Notes: generated by a model not told the origin, from the letters alone. Counted from the stretch's first letter, positions 30,311 through 42,871 are shown. The stretch is DNA of 64,000 nt from Streblospio benedicti (GCA_019095985.1 CM032660.1:43967161-44031160); one strand, 5' to 3'. Numbers and translations: made by a program.

Positions 30311-30851
30311 TGTCAAATAGCGCTTAAGTGGGTGTTTGGCGCTTTGTCCAAGATTCAATTGGAGTCATATTGCGAAACAGGGCACAGATATGATCGTCGA
30401 TCGCCCCTGGGTGAACAGCCTCCACTTGTTACTACTTTGCAGCCATCAAAGCACCTAAAGATGAGATGCGCGAAAGAAGGTGAGAGTGAGATATTGAGGG
30501 TTTGGGAGATGCATTCATTTTCCCACCTGACTTTCCTTTGTTCTATATTCTCTGTGCGCGGTAGTTTACCTATTTTACACACTCGTATTTTTACTCTTTG
30601 AGGCATATATCGAAGGCTACATAATGGAAGCATTTCTTGTACTTTACTTAATTTCCAGGCTATTACTATTCTTGTTGTATGCAGTTTTATTTTGTTCCGT
30701 CCCATGTTTTTATTTCTTTATCTATTATTGTGCTATGTGTTTCTGTGATCAACATTCTTTTATACTTTAAAACCTATTAAAAATATAATTCAAATAGCAT
30801 TTTCTTAAATTTACTTGCAATCGATGGTGTTACTGAGACGCAATATTGTGT

Positions 30852-31150
30852 GCTTCCGTGGCCGAGTGGTTAGGGAGTTGGACTCGTGACCAGAAGGTCG
30901 TGGGTTCGATTCCCAGTCGGGTCTGGTGGTGGGTGTTGAGCAAACTCATCCCTAAACTGTTGCGCACTGCTTCGTGGCACATACTCGTTAATTAGGTACA
31001 GGTCATTGGGTTGAAAGAGTGAGTGAGTGATTGTGTGAGTGATTAGCATTGTGCGCTGAATGTGCTGCCGATGCAAGCATATGAGAAATGATCAATTGCT
31101 GATCATTGAATGTGCCAATGACCTGGTTTAAATTGTAAAGTCGTGAGATC
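30852..31150 (+). mobile_element. tRNA-derived SINE
   Basis: The head contains a perfect A box (TGGCCGAGTGG) and B box (GGTTCGATTCC) at tRNA spacing, with an anticodon-loop-like CTCGTGA. Acceptor arms do not pair well and no 3' tRNA processing context follows, so it is not a tRNA gene. A non-tRNA body runs to about 31150, including a GAGTGAGTGAGTGATT repeat. The right boundary is uncertain. A related fragment lies at about 28.1 kb. Confidence 0.7.
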
Positions 31151-31919
31151 AAAACTTGGATCAAGACTATAAACCAGACATTTACATTTACATTTATATT
31201 CTGAGCCACATTCACAAAAACAGAGGCTTCACGATGGTGCGGTACTTTAACAATGAACACCCAAACAATACAATTAAAACTTCGTAAACCATCATTTACA
31301 AAGCGATGGTGTCTACATTGTGATTTCAAATATCATGTGTGAATCAAAAACGAAAATTATTAGCAATGCAACTCAGCAGGAATCATTGATAACCCGCATA
31401 GCGACATCCTCATAAACAAACACAAATGCAGAACACGCGCAAACATGTAAATAAATAAAGAAGACTGTCAATCAGAACAAAAGATGAACAATAACCGTTA
31501 CATTGTTTTGATACTTATTACGTTGCTGGTAAGACGAAACTCAGCACAAATGGCATCACTATCATATGCGGAGATAACGAATCAATCAAAATCACGACTG
31601 TCGACAGATAGGCTGAATATTAGTGCGTTTGAAGTTAGTGGACATAAATGAGATGTGTGGCTAAAGTCAATGGTAAATGTATCTATAGGCCATTACAAGC
31701 TGGGTGTCCACAGTCCACGCTATTTTTAAAATAACAGGTAAGCATAGTTCTTAGTAGGCCTCGCCATTCATTTACTTGGCAAATTACAGCCATCTCTTCG
31801 ACATCCACACAAACATTTGCGCATTATTAGGCTCATCGAGTGCACTAGAGTGAACAAACTTACAATATTATTATCAATAGATAATATCTTTTATCAATAA
31901 ATAATATTTAAAAAAAATG

Positions 31920-32285
31920 CACTTGACGTGCAGCAGACGATGTTGTGACGTCTGCGCGCATGCGCAAGTGAACGCGCCATTAATCACGTGATCTCTGCAA
32001 GATTTCTACATCGACTACCGATAATAACCTGTCGACGCGACGTTTGTTGTCTGCCGAGAGGGCAAATTAAAGCCAGACTATTGTTTTGACAAGCGGCTAT
32101 CGTAGAAATGCCCCCGGTGGTGATCAATGTCTTTTTATTGCCTTCTCTAGAGTGGCTAGAGGCGTTTCGAGCGCAGTTTTGAGTGCGGTGATTAACTGAT
32201 TTCTGATCGCTGCGCATCATCTTTGGACTCTTGCTGACATCTTGAGTTCCCTCCTCGGGCGGCGTGCGATATGGCGCGAACATTA
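31920..32285. promoter_or_regulatory. CpG-rich island with NRF1 palindrome
   Basis: This is a CpG-rich segment with GCGCATGCGC (the NRF1 site) at 31956-31965, CACGTG within TAATCACGTGATC, a Sox-like ATTGTT and TTGTTGTCTGCC, a one-mismatch relative of the recurrent 9-mer. No coding exon is seen. Promoter or enhancer is inferred. Confidence 0.35.
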
Positions 32286-32289
32286 TCTA

Positions 32290-33480
32290 TTGAGGAGATC
32301 TTGGAAGGAACGATTTTCTTTGTTTCTCCAAAATGACCATGTCATCGTATATTTAGTAACAATGGGGCTATCTTGTGATATGGAAATGAGCCAAAAGCAG
32401 GTGGTAAGGGTGACAAGTGGATTGACCTTGTCAATATCACAGCGGCGTTGTTATAAAATGGATTTTTGAAAATGAATGTTATCATAATGTTAAAGTTTAG
32501 CTGTTCAACTTAAATCTGTCAGTACGTGCATTAGTTTATCTCAGAATTCAGATGTGGTGGAAATTAATGAGTTTTGTGTTCAAGTCTTTCACCATATTTA
32601 GAAAATGCTCTACATTTCATATTGTCATTGTACGCAAGAGTAGCCTGGTAAACTTTTAAATCTGTAATGGCATATCAATTACATTAGTTCAAAAGTAACC
32701 TGTAATCATCTTATCTTTGAACGCCTGTGTCAAACACATCGACTCTAATAATTACCACCACCAACTATAGAAATTGTGATCAAGCTTTCATAATCCCTGT
32801 AATCAAATGATTAATAAGGCGGATGCCAGATGGAACAAGCTTTGACTGTTCTTTTTACCTGGTTTGTGTTTTAGGTCAATTGAACAACGATTTATTTACT
32901 TTTGAAAATATGCACTAGCGTTTAAGTGTTGCTAATAATATGTTTTTGTTTGAATGCACTCACTCAGTTGTAGAGTGGTTATTGCTCTTTCTCTAACAAA
33001 AAATGAGCTTTTCAAGTGTAAATTATGTGTAACCAGGTTATGATGACCTGCCATTATTGGACAGGTGAAGTATTTTAAGAGGTTAGCTTTAGTGCAAAAC
33101 CAAACCATATTTGTAAGACAATTCACATGTAAGAATTATGAAACATAATACAGTGTGTGTGTAGGGGGTGGGGGTGGGTGTGGGGGGCTCACCAGCGGTT
33201 AGAGCTTATATATGCGGGGCATATTTTTGTCATTTGGGGTCCTACTTTTACCATGCAAATTCTAGTAATCATAGCCCCACATATAGTGAAATGACATCTG
33301 GGCCCAACCACTTTTTATATTAGTGACAGTGACGCCCCTGTGTTGAACATTGTCTATTTTTGTTTGAAACATCCACTAAATGACCACTGGTTTTATGTTC
33401 ACTGTAAAGATATATATAATTGTAGTGTCCTCTAGCTTTGGATAAATCTAAGTTCATAGAAAACTGACCTATTATGACCA
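32290..33480. other. Intergenic DNA
   Basis: AT-rich with no gene. A G-run patch at about 33160-33190 is followed by roughly 140 bp ending in ACGCCCCTGTG, which could be a decayed small transposon edge but has no matching left terminus. Confidence 0.45.
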
Positions 33481-33484
33481 TCTA

Positions 33485-33850
33485 TATATCATCAAATCCG
33501 GGACTAGATCCGAGACTAATCCGGAACCAAACACTCATTAAATCAGCTTAACGTCTATCATTTTTAAAAGAAAACTGAACTGTAATCACTATCTCACTAA
33601 ATGTTATCAATTCCTGGACTAGATCCGGAACTATATCCAGGACAGGTCCGGGACTAATCCGGGACCGAATCCGGGACCGAATCCGGGACCAAACACTGGT
33701 TAGATTAGCTCAAAGTCTATCAATTTTCATAGAATACAGAACCATCACAATATACATAATCAAATCTGGGACTAGATCCAGCACTAGATCCGGGACTAAT
33801 CCGGGACTAATATAATCCGGGACCTAATGCGGGACCAAGTATTGGTTAAA
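33485..33850. repeat. Tandem repeat, three units of about 110-150 bp with CCGGGACTAAT sub-repeats
   Basis: Three consecutive blocks share the order: ATCAAATCCGGGACTAGATC, one to four short GGGAC-type words (CCGGGACTAAT, CCGGGACCGAAT), then AACACTGGTTAAATCAGCTC and TCTATCATTTTT. Sub-repeat number differs between blocks, so variation occurs at two levels. Not coding. Confidence 0.75.
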
Positions 33851-33859
33851 TCAGCTCAA

Positions 33860-35870
33860 TACTTCACAGTACCTCTCCTATTTATCGAGCGTATAACTGC
33901 ACCAATTATCTTTTAATATGTTATTGAAAAAGAGACCACATCATCCAAACAAATACTGTGACACCCCAAGGACCAGTGCACCATTTCTTTTATAGGTCAC
34001 GTCCCCGTTTGGTTACGTTTGGTCCCGGGTTTTAGTAGATATGTAAAAAATTGATCCACCCACGCCCTGTCCTTGTGTTGACAAAATGTTCATCATCCCT
34101 TAGAATGTAATAATCATGTGTAATAAATATCAAATTAGCAATACTATTAACACTAATGGTAGGAAAGCAGCTAAATGATGAACATTAATATGGTTTATGT
34201 CACAAATATTTAATTTCAAAGAAATGGTGTGAAGGTTCACTTGTTGCAATGTCGTAACTTGTGATACTTTGAGAACAGGTGTTTGACAAGCGTATTGCAG
34301 CAAACCATTGTTTATTGGTAGGTTTATGACATCGATTAAATCATTTAAATGCATTTTCAAAAAAGTGTGAACGTGGTATATGCCATTTGGTGTGGTTAAG
34401 ATTTGATTGAAAGCCCTGATAGTGAATTGAGAAGGGCGGAAAACAGCTGGGTGCTACACCAATTTCTAGAACAATGTACTAGAATTCAAAAGACACATAT
34501 ATCTCAGAATTGCATGTAAGTAACCAGTACTAAATACAATATCAGAACCACGAGTGTTTACCAAGATCTATACTCATTCACGTCAATTCAATGATAATCA
34601 AATTACTCAAATTACTCAAATTGCCCAAGTTACTCGTATTTATTGCTACATCCCATCATTGATTTTAGACATCGAATACATGCGCGCCATGATGGATATT
34701 GTTTTATTATGATGATCACACTTCACTTAAAATTACAAAAAATTGATTTGTGACAGCGTAGAGAAATTTAGATCTACACTTTGATAAATTGTGTCTACTT
34801 TTACAGTTGGTGCAGGAAGTTCACAATACAGTCACACTTTTTTTTCTAAAAAAAAAATTACTGTTTTTAATTACTCCTTTAGCATGATTACAAAATTTCC
34901 ATCAATTTCGTGCTCATTATTCAATTCACACGCTATTGAAAATATTGTAACAATGGAGAAATGTACAGGATAAAGAGATTTCCGTTGTAGATCGATGATG
35001 GATTACAGAGATGTTCAGCATATTTTTAATGTATTTTCTTTGATACATTATTGGAATATCTGCTTTAAGTATAATACAAAATATACACATTATTTTTAAA
35101 AATAAGACAGTACTCCCAACTGTTCTATCCCTAACGACCGAAAAGAAGCATATAATTTGTTCTGGGGACATCAAAAGAACAATCCTTCGTATATAGCATG
35201 TGGCAGGCGTGCAAGTCCGTTTATACTGGGCAAAGCAAAATTATCGCACTGCATCGTGTTATAAGTCAACTAATCTGCGAGTATAGGGCGGACAGAAATA
35301 ATTATCGGCTTCCTGGAAAGTGTAGACCAAACAGCTTGCTTCTCTTGGTGAGAAACTTTTAAAGGACTACTTTCTTTGATAATTGTTGCATCATTGGCAT
35401 TACCAACAGACATTTTTGATGGCTCGATATTATAATAGATTTGAATTTATATTTGTATTGGGTTTAATTCAAACTAATATATGTATGTTTCGGAAGCGTT
35501 TCCTACGAAATGATACGCTGTATATGATTATATGTGCTTATAAACATACTTAAAATATGCATTTGCCTCCCTTTTTCATAATGCATTGAAATAATCAAAC
35601 TTCCCCACTATTTGTTTCTGGACAAACAATGATTATCTGCATGATCACAAAAAAATCTAATTAAACGTTCAAGAATCACAATCAATTACAAGCAATTAAA
35701 ACTAATGTTCTCCGCTGTCGCGGTTCCACCCTGTGAAGTCGGCTTTTTGCGTCAAGTTTGGTGATAAATTTGTCACGGCCACTTTCAACACTGTAACCCG
35801 AACTGAAGAGTCGTAAACTCAGTGACGACAGACTGTCTGTTTTCGGAGTAAGCAAATGAACAGTGGAACT
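33860..35870. other. Intergenic DNA, nothing recognised
   Basis: AT-rich. A 70-residue minus-strand frame at 35894-35682 has basic/serine-rich text but no domain or splice context, and is left uncalled. Confidence 0.5.
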
Positions 35871-35872
35871 TG

Positions 35873-36011
35873 GTTGTCGTTTTTTGTACCCCAACTAATT
35901 ACTTAATAAACTCGTCAGCATCTTAAATGCTGACAATTAACAACATTCATCTGTGTTTATTTTCATAATTACATAGCTAGGCGTGCTCGCCATAAGTCAC
36001 AATGCAAAAAT
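35873..36011 (+). repeat. Left copy of a 140-bp direct repeat
   Basis: GGTTGTCGTTTTT through CACAATGCAAAAAT is repeated, nearly identical, at 36587-36732. The central hairpin-like TCAGCATCTTAAATGCTGA is kept in both. The copies differ by a short insertion or deletion after CAATTAAC. The origin is unknown. Confidence 0.8.
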
Positions 36012-36586
36012 ATCATTTTTTATCAATATAAAAAATTCTTTTTGCAATTTATATGGCATGGTTTTATTGTTACCCACCAGTGAACGCAGCATAACTGGTG
36101 GTCAATAGTGACCTCTTTTTCACTTGTAATGTTTATTCTGACGTAACCAAGTTGCCAAATAGAGCTACGTAGATGCGGTCAGTATACCTTTAGGGTTTAT
36201 CAGTCTGTGATTAGAATCCGGTGGAAGAACGTGCATAATTTTGCCTCCATCTTCCCTACCACCACCCTTTTAAGTTTGTGTGTGTGTTTTAGGTAATGTT
36301 AGTATATTGCATTATTATTGTATTTACTTTTTCCAGGTATTCAAGATTTTTTTATTTAGTTAGGTTATCTATGTGTCATGCTTTTCCTCCCTCTTTTTTC
36401 CCATTAAGGTTTTAAGGAGGTTTTTAAAGCAGACTTCTTTTTTGAACGTTGTTATTTCTTTAAACATCATTTGTAAATTTGTTTTATTGTAATCTCTGTA
36501 TATATGCTACCATAGTTACTTGGATAAGGTTAATATTCCATCTATGTGATTTGTTTCTTTATCTGTATCTTGTTATACTAATCTGG

Positions 36587-36732
36587 GTTGTCGTTTTTGT
36601 ACCCCAACTAATTACTTAATAAACTCGTCAGCATCTTAAATGCTGACAATTAACGTCTTGAGAAGATTCATCTGTGTTTATTTTCATAATTACATAGCTA
36701 GGCGTGCTCGCCATAAGTCACAATGCAAAAAT
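36587..36732 (+). repeat. Right copy of the 140-bp direct repeat
   Basis: This copy begins 714 bp after the left one and ends exactly where the LINE-like coding remnant starts. The interior between the copies (36012-36586) is T-rich and holds no recognised gene. Confidence 0.8.
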
Positions 36733-36734
36733 GT

Positions 36735-37255
36735 ATATTCTAAAGTTTGTGTAGCTTTCAATATTGTCCATCGTAAATTGTTTAATGCGAGAAGAGGTGA
36801 TCGAATCTCGCATTGTTTGTATCGTCTCAAATGCGTTACTTTTCTACCCTTCTACGAAAATCACTGTTTAGCTTTAGAAAACGGCTGCTGAGCTCATTTA
36901 ATAGTGTTGAACAATATATTGTTATTCTATTAAATGAAACCAACCACAAGAACACTATGTGTTTTCGTGTTTACACACATTATCAGTTAGTAGGACCATA
37001 AAATGTATTGTTACTTCGGTTTTTGTCTTGACAGTTCTTCACTTGTTTTGAGATGTAACGGACATTTATGTATTTGTGGTTAATAATTGATAAGTGTTCT
37101 ATGATGTCGAAGTGTTTTATTGACCTATAGCTTTGTATGTATTTATATGTTTTATTTGTGTGTTTTATTTATTTGTAATTTAGAATAGGCAATTATGTTG
37201 TTGGACATGGACTGGTACTTGCACTAGGTCTGCAATAAATTTAAAAAGAATAGTG
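36735..37255 (+). mobile_element. 5'-truncated LINE 3' end (CR1/L2-type reverse transcriptase C-terminus)
   Basis: The plus strand reads KVCVAFNIVHRKLFNARRG, then after a frame change RKSLFSFRKRLLSSFNS. This matches the conserved C-terminal block after the reverse transcriptase domain of CR1/L2/Jockey-like LINEs (VAFNNIYRKLF...RGES...LRKAI.SFR.RL). A 3' UTR follows, ending near 37250 at TCTGCAATAAATTTAAA. At least one frameshift is present and everything upstream is missing, so the copy is inactive. Confidence 0.7.
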
Positions 37256-37489
37256 GGCTCAGTCTGTTATGAGCTTATTTCCATTCACAAATCAACAAAT
37301 TAAAAAAAAAGAAAAAAAAGAAACACTGGCCTTTTGACTCATGTGCACTGACTGACTTAGATATGAGGAAACATGCGAAATGATAATCACCAATCATGCA
37401 TGTGCATCCAAAACACAAGAAGGTAATCTAGGATTTAAATGACTTTTGTGCTAAATAAATATCAATCAAGCACCTGTTACGTGCAACAT

Positions 37490-37760
37490 ACGCCGTTTTA
37501 TTAGTGGAGAGTTCGCGCACGCTTTCATCTTTTGTCGGATTTTTAGTGCCACCCATAAAGTGATTGTTTTCCCCGCTGTATCAATTTCCCATTTTAAAGT
37601 GGCAAAATGGCCGCCAAACGCCTTCAATTATCGACGTCATTTTAGCCATGTGGCTATCGCGAGTCGCTATCATCACAGCGTCAATGACAAAGCGCCCCGT
37701 CCCTCATTGTCAGCATCAATAACCCTCCCCATCGGCATCTCTCATCATCGTACCCAAGGG
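37490..37760. promoter_or_regulatory. Candidate conserved non-coding element
   Basis: This GC-richer block contains CCCATAAAGTGATTG, AAAATGGCCGCC (YY1-like, about 37603-37614), TCGACGTCAT and CATTGTCAGC. It has no coding sense beyond a short frame. Motif density suggests an enhancer; unproven. Confidence 0.3.
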
Positions 37761-37769
37761 GGAAAACAG

Positions 37770-38910
37770 TATATATGGCCACTAATAAGGCTCTTTTTCA
37801 ACATCAACCCCACTTATAAAACAATACACCTATAAAAATGGAGGCGCTATAGTGGTTAAGTCAGGTGGTAACCACGCTTTTACACTACAGAGGTTAGGTG
37901 TTGGAGACGTCAAATCACTTTGCTGAAAGTGGATGGCCGTGTTGTGAGGGGTCAAGCGGTCTTTGATGTCTTCCCTCCCATGAGATGTTCAGCCCTTAAT
38001 TGATACGTACCTGTGCTTATCTGAAAGCATCTCACCTCTCCCTGTTATTTGTGGCTATAAGAGATGATGGACTTGTGATTGGGCTAAATCTTCTCTCGAT
38101 TCGGGTGAAGATAGAGCCATGTAGGGTCTTATCTTAATGGTGTAGGCAGATGGACAGGGTGGCTGGGGTTAATGTCTTTATTTTCATAATCAGGGGGTAT
38201 GGTAGATTGTGCAATTGTCATAGGTATTGGCAATGGAGGACTTAGGGAAGCGTTTGACGTAATAAATAAGCGGTTAGTATCGTTTGAAAATGTAAATCTT
38301 AACATAACAAATGTTTTCCATTAGCCCCATAAAAATGGGAGTGGCTGCTCTAGTAAATTCTGCTTTATTTGTGTGAGATAGCACTTATGAAAGACTAAGC
38401 TGTCTATTTAATACTTTAATTTGGGGACTTACACACGTCAAGTGACCTAGGGTCATGGTGTGTCGTAGGATCCGCTCTATAAAGATTTTGACATGATATG
38501 CAGAAACTTTGGTTTCATAGTGCAAAACTTGTTTCTTCTACCAATGCTGATGACCAATTATTGATGACCCCGACGTAACATCTCCATTGATATCTTAATG
38601 ACGGCTCTTTTACATGGTGAGGAAGCAATTCTATCTCACTCAGTCGGTAAGTGAGATTGACGTCAAGAATTTAGCCCCACATATGGTTGATTAGCAAAGA
38701 GTAACATAAGATTATTGTATCATAATCTTTGCTTGAAGAGTTTGCACAGGGTACGATTACAATGCAACATATAGCTTCTATTACCGCGAGCAAATAAGAG
38801 ATCCATTGCAATGAAATACCCTGCTCGTTTTCAGCATTGTTCACAGGAGGGTGTCACTCACTCAAGGGCCATTTACGATATTGGATTTATTTTCTTGAAA
38901 TATCTCATTA
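37770..38910. other. Intergenic DNA, nothing recognised
   Basis: Mixed composition with no gene, repeat or RNA feature that I can support. Confidence 0.5.
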
Positions 38911-38914
38911 GACG

Positions 38915-39190
38915 CTGTGAACGATGGCAGGTGGGATAGTGTACATCAAATCTCAAAGCTTTGTGGCCGCGAAGGGATAATCGATGTCTTTAAAGGGCAC
39001 GAAAACACGAGGAAAACAGCCCAATTAGCCGCTTTTGTCGTCTGCCCGGATTGCCGCCATTGTTCCGGAAAGTCGCCATGGATTGTAGGTGCGCAGCACA
39101 ATGCGCACTGCTAATTGGGTCAATAATGCATTGTGGGACGTGTGCCGGCCTCTTATGTTGTGCGCACGGGGACTGGGAGTTTGTTTTGAT
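38915..39190. promoter_or_regulatory. CpG-rich candidate enhancer with Sox, homeodomain and 9-mer sites
   Basis: The block contains CCAATTAG and CTAATTGG (homeodomain cores facing each other), ATTGTTC and GCATTGTGG (Sox cores), ATCAAATCTC and CTTTGTGG (Tcf-like), and the recurrent GTCGTCTGC at 39037-39045. Coding sense is absent. The cluster is typical of developmental enhancers, but this is inference. Confidence 0.4.
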
Positions 39191-39363
39191 TACCGCCCGT
39201 TTTATGTGATCACACGCGAAAAGAACAATCCATATAGATCGTGACTCGCGGGGTGTAGAGATTTTATGTGATTTTCAGTGGGCTAGCAGCTCTGGGATGG
39301 CTACCAAATGACGCCTGGTGTCGAGGAGTACTTCATGTTCATAATCCTCTGAGTAGACTCCTC

Positions 39364-39830
39364 ATGGAGGGGCGGGGGGGGGGGTTTCTTATATATCGGG
39401 TAGTACGGGTGTGCCATTTCTATGGGTTACCTTTTTAGACGTCCCAGGTATGGTCATGGATTTTGTTATTTTAGTACAGCTGTCGGTCTATATTTTGTTT
39501 TTGTTTGTTTGTTTTTGTATAGTAATGGGTTTAAAATTTGTGATTTTTAGTATAGCTATGGGTTTAAAATTAAATGTACAGATATTGTTAGTGTAAGTTT
39601 CATTTTGTTTGATACTGATATAATTTGGTTTGTTATTTTGTTGATAAAAGGTTAAAAGTATATAGTTTCATTATTCAATAGGGATGACATGGGTCACTAT
39701 TTCATCGTCAGGGTATAGACATGGGCCACTTTTTTAATGTCAAATTAGTATATCAATGAGTTCGACGTTCGAAATGGCACGCCCGTACCCATTTTTGAGG
39801 AGATAACCCCCCCCCCCCCTCCCCCACACT
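39364..39830. mobile_element. Foldback/MITE-like element with G-run termini
   Basis: TACGGGTGTGCCATTTC at 39404-39420 is inverted at 39771-39787 with one mismatch. Outside these, a G-run (39370-39384) faces a C-run (about 39808-39820), so the inverted repeat spans about 55 bp each side with looser matching. The interior has no transposase and is T-rich. Confidence 0.6.
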
Positions 39831-39879
39831 CACGAGGTATAATCGTGCTAAGTGGTTGATAATCCACGGTGGGTGTGGG

Positions 39880-40075
39880 TAAAATGCCAAAAAGAGGGAT
39901 GTGGGGTAAAGTCAAGAAAACGAAAGATGTTGGCTTTCAAGGAAGAGGGGTGTGTGTGTGGGGGGGGGGGGCGTCCTTAAATTTTGAAAACTGTGGGACG
40001 CTGTAAAATTGCAAAAATAGGGAGGTGGGAAATAAGACCAAAACAATTAGAGAAGTAGGATTCCTTGGCCCCTTA
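39880..40075 (+). repeat. G-rich degenerate repeat (GGGATGTGGG family), plus orientation
   Basis: Iterated words like AGAGGGATGTGGGGTAAAGTC, a long G run and GGGAGGTGGGAAATAAGACC resemble blocks at 59.6, 60.2, 62.05 and 46.2 kb. Not coding. Confidence 0.5.
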
Positions 40076-42539
40076 TTTAAAAAAATCAATCAATCAAACA
40101 ACAATAGTTTGTTCATTCACATTTTGTAATATTAGGAATTCGTAATGGATACACTTGCACTGACGAATAATGGTCAGCTGTATATACTTCGTAGTTTGTA
40201 CAATGGGGAAGAAGGTATGGGTCTCCAGAGATTTGTCCTTTTTATTACATACTAATAGTTTGTAAGGCGGTAGCTGGAATTATCGACGACCGCTTGAGGC
40301 CAGTTTAGACGTCGAGCCCAAGTTACGGGCAGAGCTCTAGCTATTGATAGCATCCAACCGTGTTGTGCGTCTATCGCAAATGGTGCACGCACCTCTCACG
40401 TAATACCATGGTTGAAACAATTAAAGATTAGACAAATATTTCTTTGGTGAATGTTTTTTTTTTTTTTTTTTTTTTTTTTAATTATGGTGCTAATGCATTT
40501 TGCACTGTCATTGACTCGGACACGAGGTCTACTTATAAAACTTATAAAATAACAATAAGTGGACACTTTTCACTTCCTCCCGAGAATGTCTACGTTAGAT
40601 ACGTTTCAATGTAGTACTGTCTACGTCCGGACAACTCTCAAAACTGGACACATTAGTAATATATATTTCCTCTATATAATAATGCAACTTTAGCATATAT
40701 TTTTACAGTTTCTTTTTATTCATTTACAAGAATTTAAATTTAAATTTGCTATAATAGACAATGTCACTAACAGATTTTTGTCTGAAGATGAAGAGTGTGA
40801 ATAACATCAAATACATTTATTAAGTGTAAGACCACCAAGATACATTATTTTCCATCAGTAATGACCCCCATATATATATATTACAACTGAAAAGAACATT
40901 ACTCAAGCTTCTTTCTGGTAAACAAATCGTTAATATTGTTTGTCAAATCTGAACTGCAAACCTGTGGTCATTTCTGCAGTGACGTACAATCTCGACCTCT
41001 CTTTAGTTGAGGTGCTCGATTGATCGATACACCAAGGATTTTCTGTTTTTGTAGCCCAGAATGACAATACTTTATATTTGTTTGGCTATAAACATGTATA
41101 TTTTCTCCTATTTACCACGATGCTGAGTCCATGCATATCTTCTCCAGTGGGTACTACTTCTATAGAGCGACGCACACACATCCTGTGAGTTTTTATAGTG
41201 CACACTGAGCCCGTGAATGACATATACAATTCTATTTTATTGATGAGAAAACAGTTGAATATGAAATATTCAAACCAAACATTATCAATGGTGACAATGG
41301 GTGTTGGAAAATACGTATAAAGAAGGAGACTGTTTAGTAGATATTGTTTATTTTCGTTTTTAAAATGGGATTCACGGGATGCATGTGTTCACGGGCTCAC
41401 TGTGTACCATTCTAGTATAATTGAAGCACTTTTTGTAAACATGTAGAACTATACATTGGTCCAAACTTCGAGTCCATGCAGAGATTATGTGATATATATC
41501 TAGCCCTATAGACTTGAAGAAAGAACCCTCTATTATGTCAATTCTTACACCCTATAGTCAATTAATTCAACGATATCTATGTATTCATAATTATATTCTG
41601 AGCGTGACTGAAACACGAATATGAATTTGTTGAAATCATATCACTTTTTATTTGATCTCGGTTACTTTGAGCTACTAGAAACCTTGTTGCCACGGCTATT
41701 TACTCAATAGAATAACAATAACGCAGCACTTGCTACTCACGAGAAATCTCACACGTTAATCACGTGATAACAATCTGTTAAGCACTTAAGTCAACAACAT
41801 CAAACGACCAGTAGAAACCATAACAAAGTCTGCTTCCAGTAGCTGGACTTCGAGCTATATTACCGAATTCCTCGCTGTATCATCAAAGAGAAACCCGCGG
41901 TTGAGTCGACTCATTGATACCATTTCAAAAACACCAGGAATCACTTGTTCGTCTGCCTGGTCACGGTTGGTCTATAGGTATAAACGATTTGAGATAATGT
42001 CTAATCCATGCTGAGAAAGGGTCTGGGAAGAGACCAAGTGGCCAATGCGCGGTGTAATATACAATGTAAAATCCACTGTTTAGTCTTCTTGAGGTGTTGT
42101 TCATTCAGTTTTGGTGTTTTTCGTTTAGAGAGTGTTCACAATTGACGCCAATTGAAGGGAGGGGGGTCAACAACAGTTGACGAAAGTTGACACGGTGGCA
42201 TGTCACTCCAAACAAAAGTTGAGGGGGTTGGGGGCTGCATTAAGGATATATCAGGATGTTTATGTATACAATCAGTGATTACATATTGTTAAGAAATAAA
42301 ATAACAAAAGCGCAGTAACCCAACTGCGCACTGATGATGACTACGCGTGCGTGTGAGATATCATGCTCACAAACTTAATATATACACTATCACGCGCACT
42401 GTCCTGGTCGTGACAATTCAATACGTGTAAGCTTCCAACTGCCCTGTAGTTTCGCAGGCGGTGACGTTATGACGGTAGCAGAGTAAAAATAGAGGTGTTG
42501 GCATTTGAGAAGAACGCATTTCAGAGTGTAGCATCAAAC
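40076..42539. other. Intergenic DNA downstream of the lectin gene
   Basis: AT-rich, with a T homopolymer of about 24 at 40456-40480. No gene seen. Confidence 0.5.
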
Positions 42540-42545
42540 TTTATT
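42540..42545 (-). terminator. Possible polyadenylation signal of the lectin gene
   Basis: AATAAA on the minus strand lies about 400 nt past the lectin stop codon. It is the nearest canonical hexamer that I found on that strand, so the 3' UTR would include the G-rich tract near 42.88 kb. Confidence 0.35.
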
Positions 42546-42871
42546 AAGGAATCAAGAAAAGAACACCATCAAAAGGTTAACAACTTTGCATATTTCTATA
42601 ACACGAAGTATCACCAATACCTAACTGTGATTCTTTTCCAGTTGACAATCTTCTGGTACGGCACGGGGGTGGTTTCACAGAGTTGTAATAATGGGACTGC
42701 ATCTTAACATACACCCGCAAAAATGTGTAAGTTGTATATATGACATGTAAGCTATATCTAAATAGTGTGGAAAGTTGTCTCTTAGAATTAATAAAAAAAA
42801 CTACGTGTAACTAATATGTGACATACGAAAAAGTTGTGGGTTGAACATGACAGTCTGACTTTAACACCCAC

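Noticed and set aside
30852-30925. Candidate tRNA gene with perfect A and B boxes
   Set aside because: Acceptor and anticodon stems do not pair, and a SINE-like body follows. A second partial copy lies near 28.1 kb. Called a SINE instead.
33485-33850. Possible CRISPR-like repeat array
   Set aside because: Units are unequal, spacers are themselves repeated and the context is an animal genome. It is a nested tandem repeat.
35873-36732. Reading the direct repeats as LTRs of a small element
   Set aside because: No flanking target duplication, and no primer-site or polypurine evidence that I can see. The right copy runs straight into a LINE remnant.
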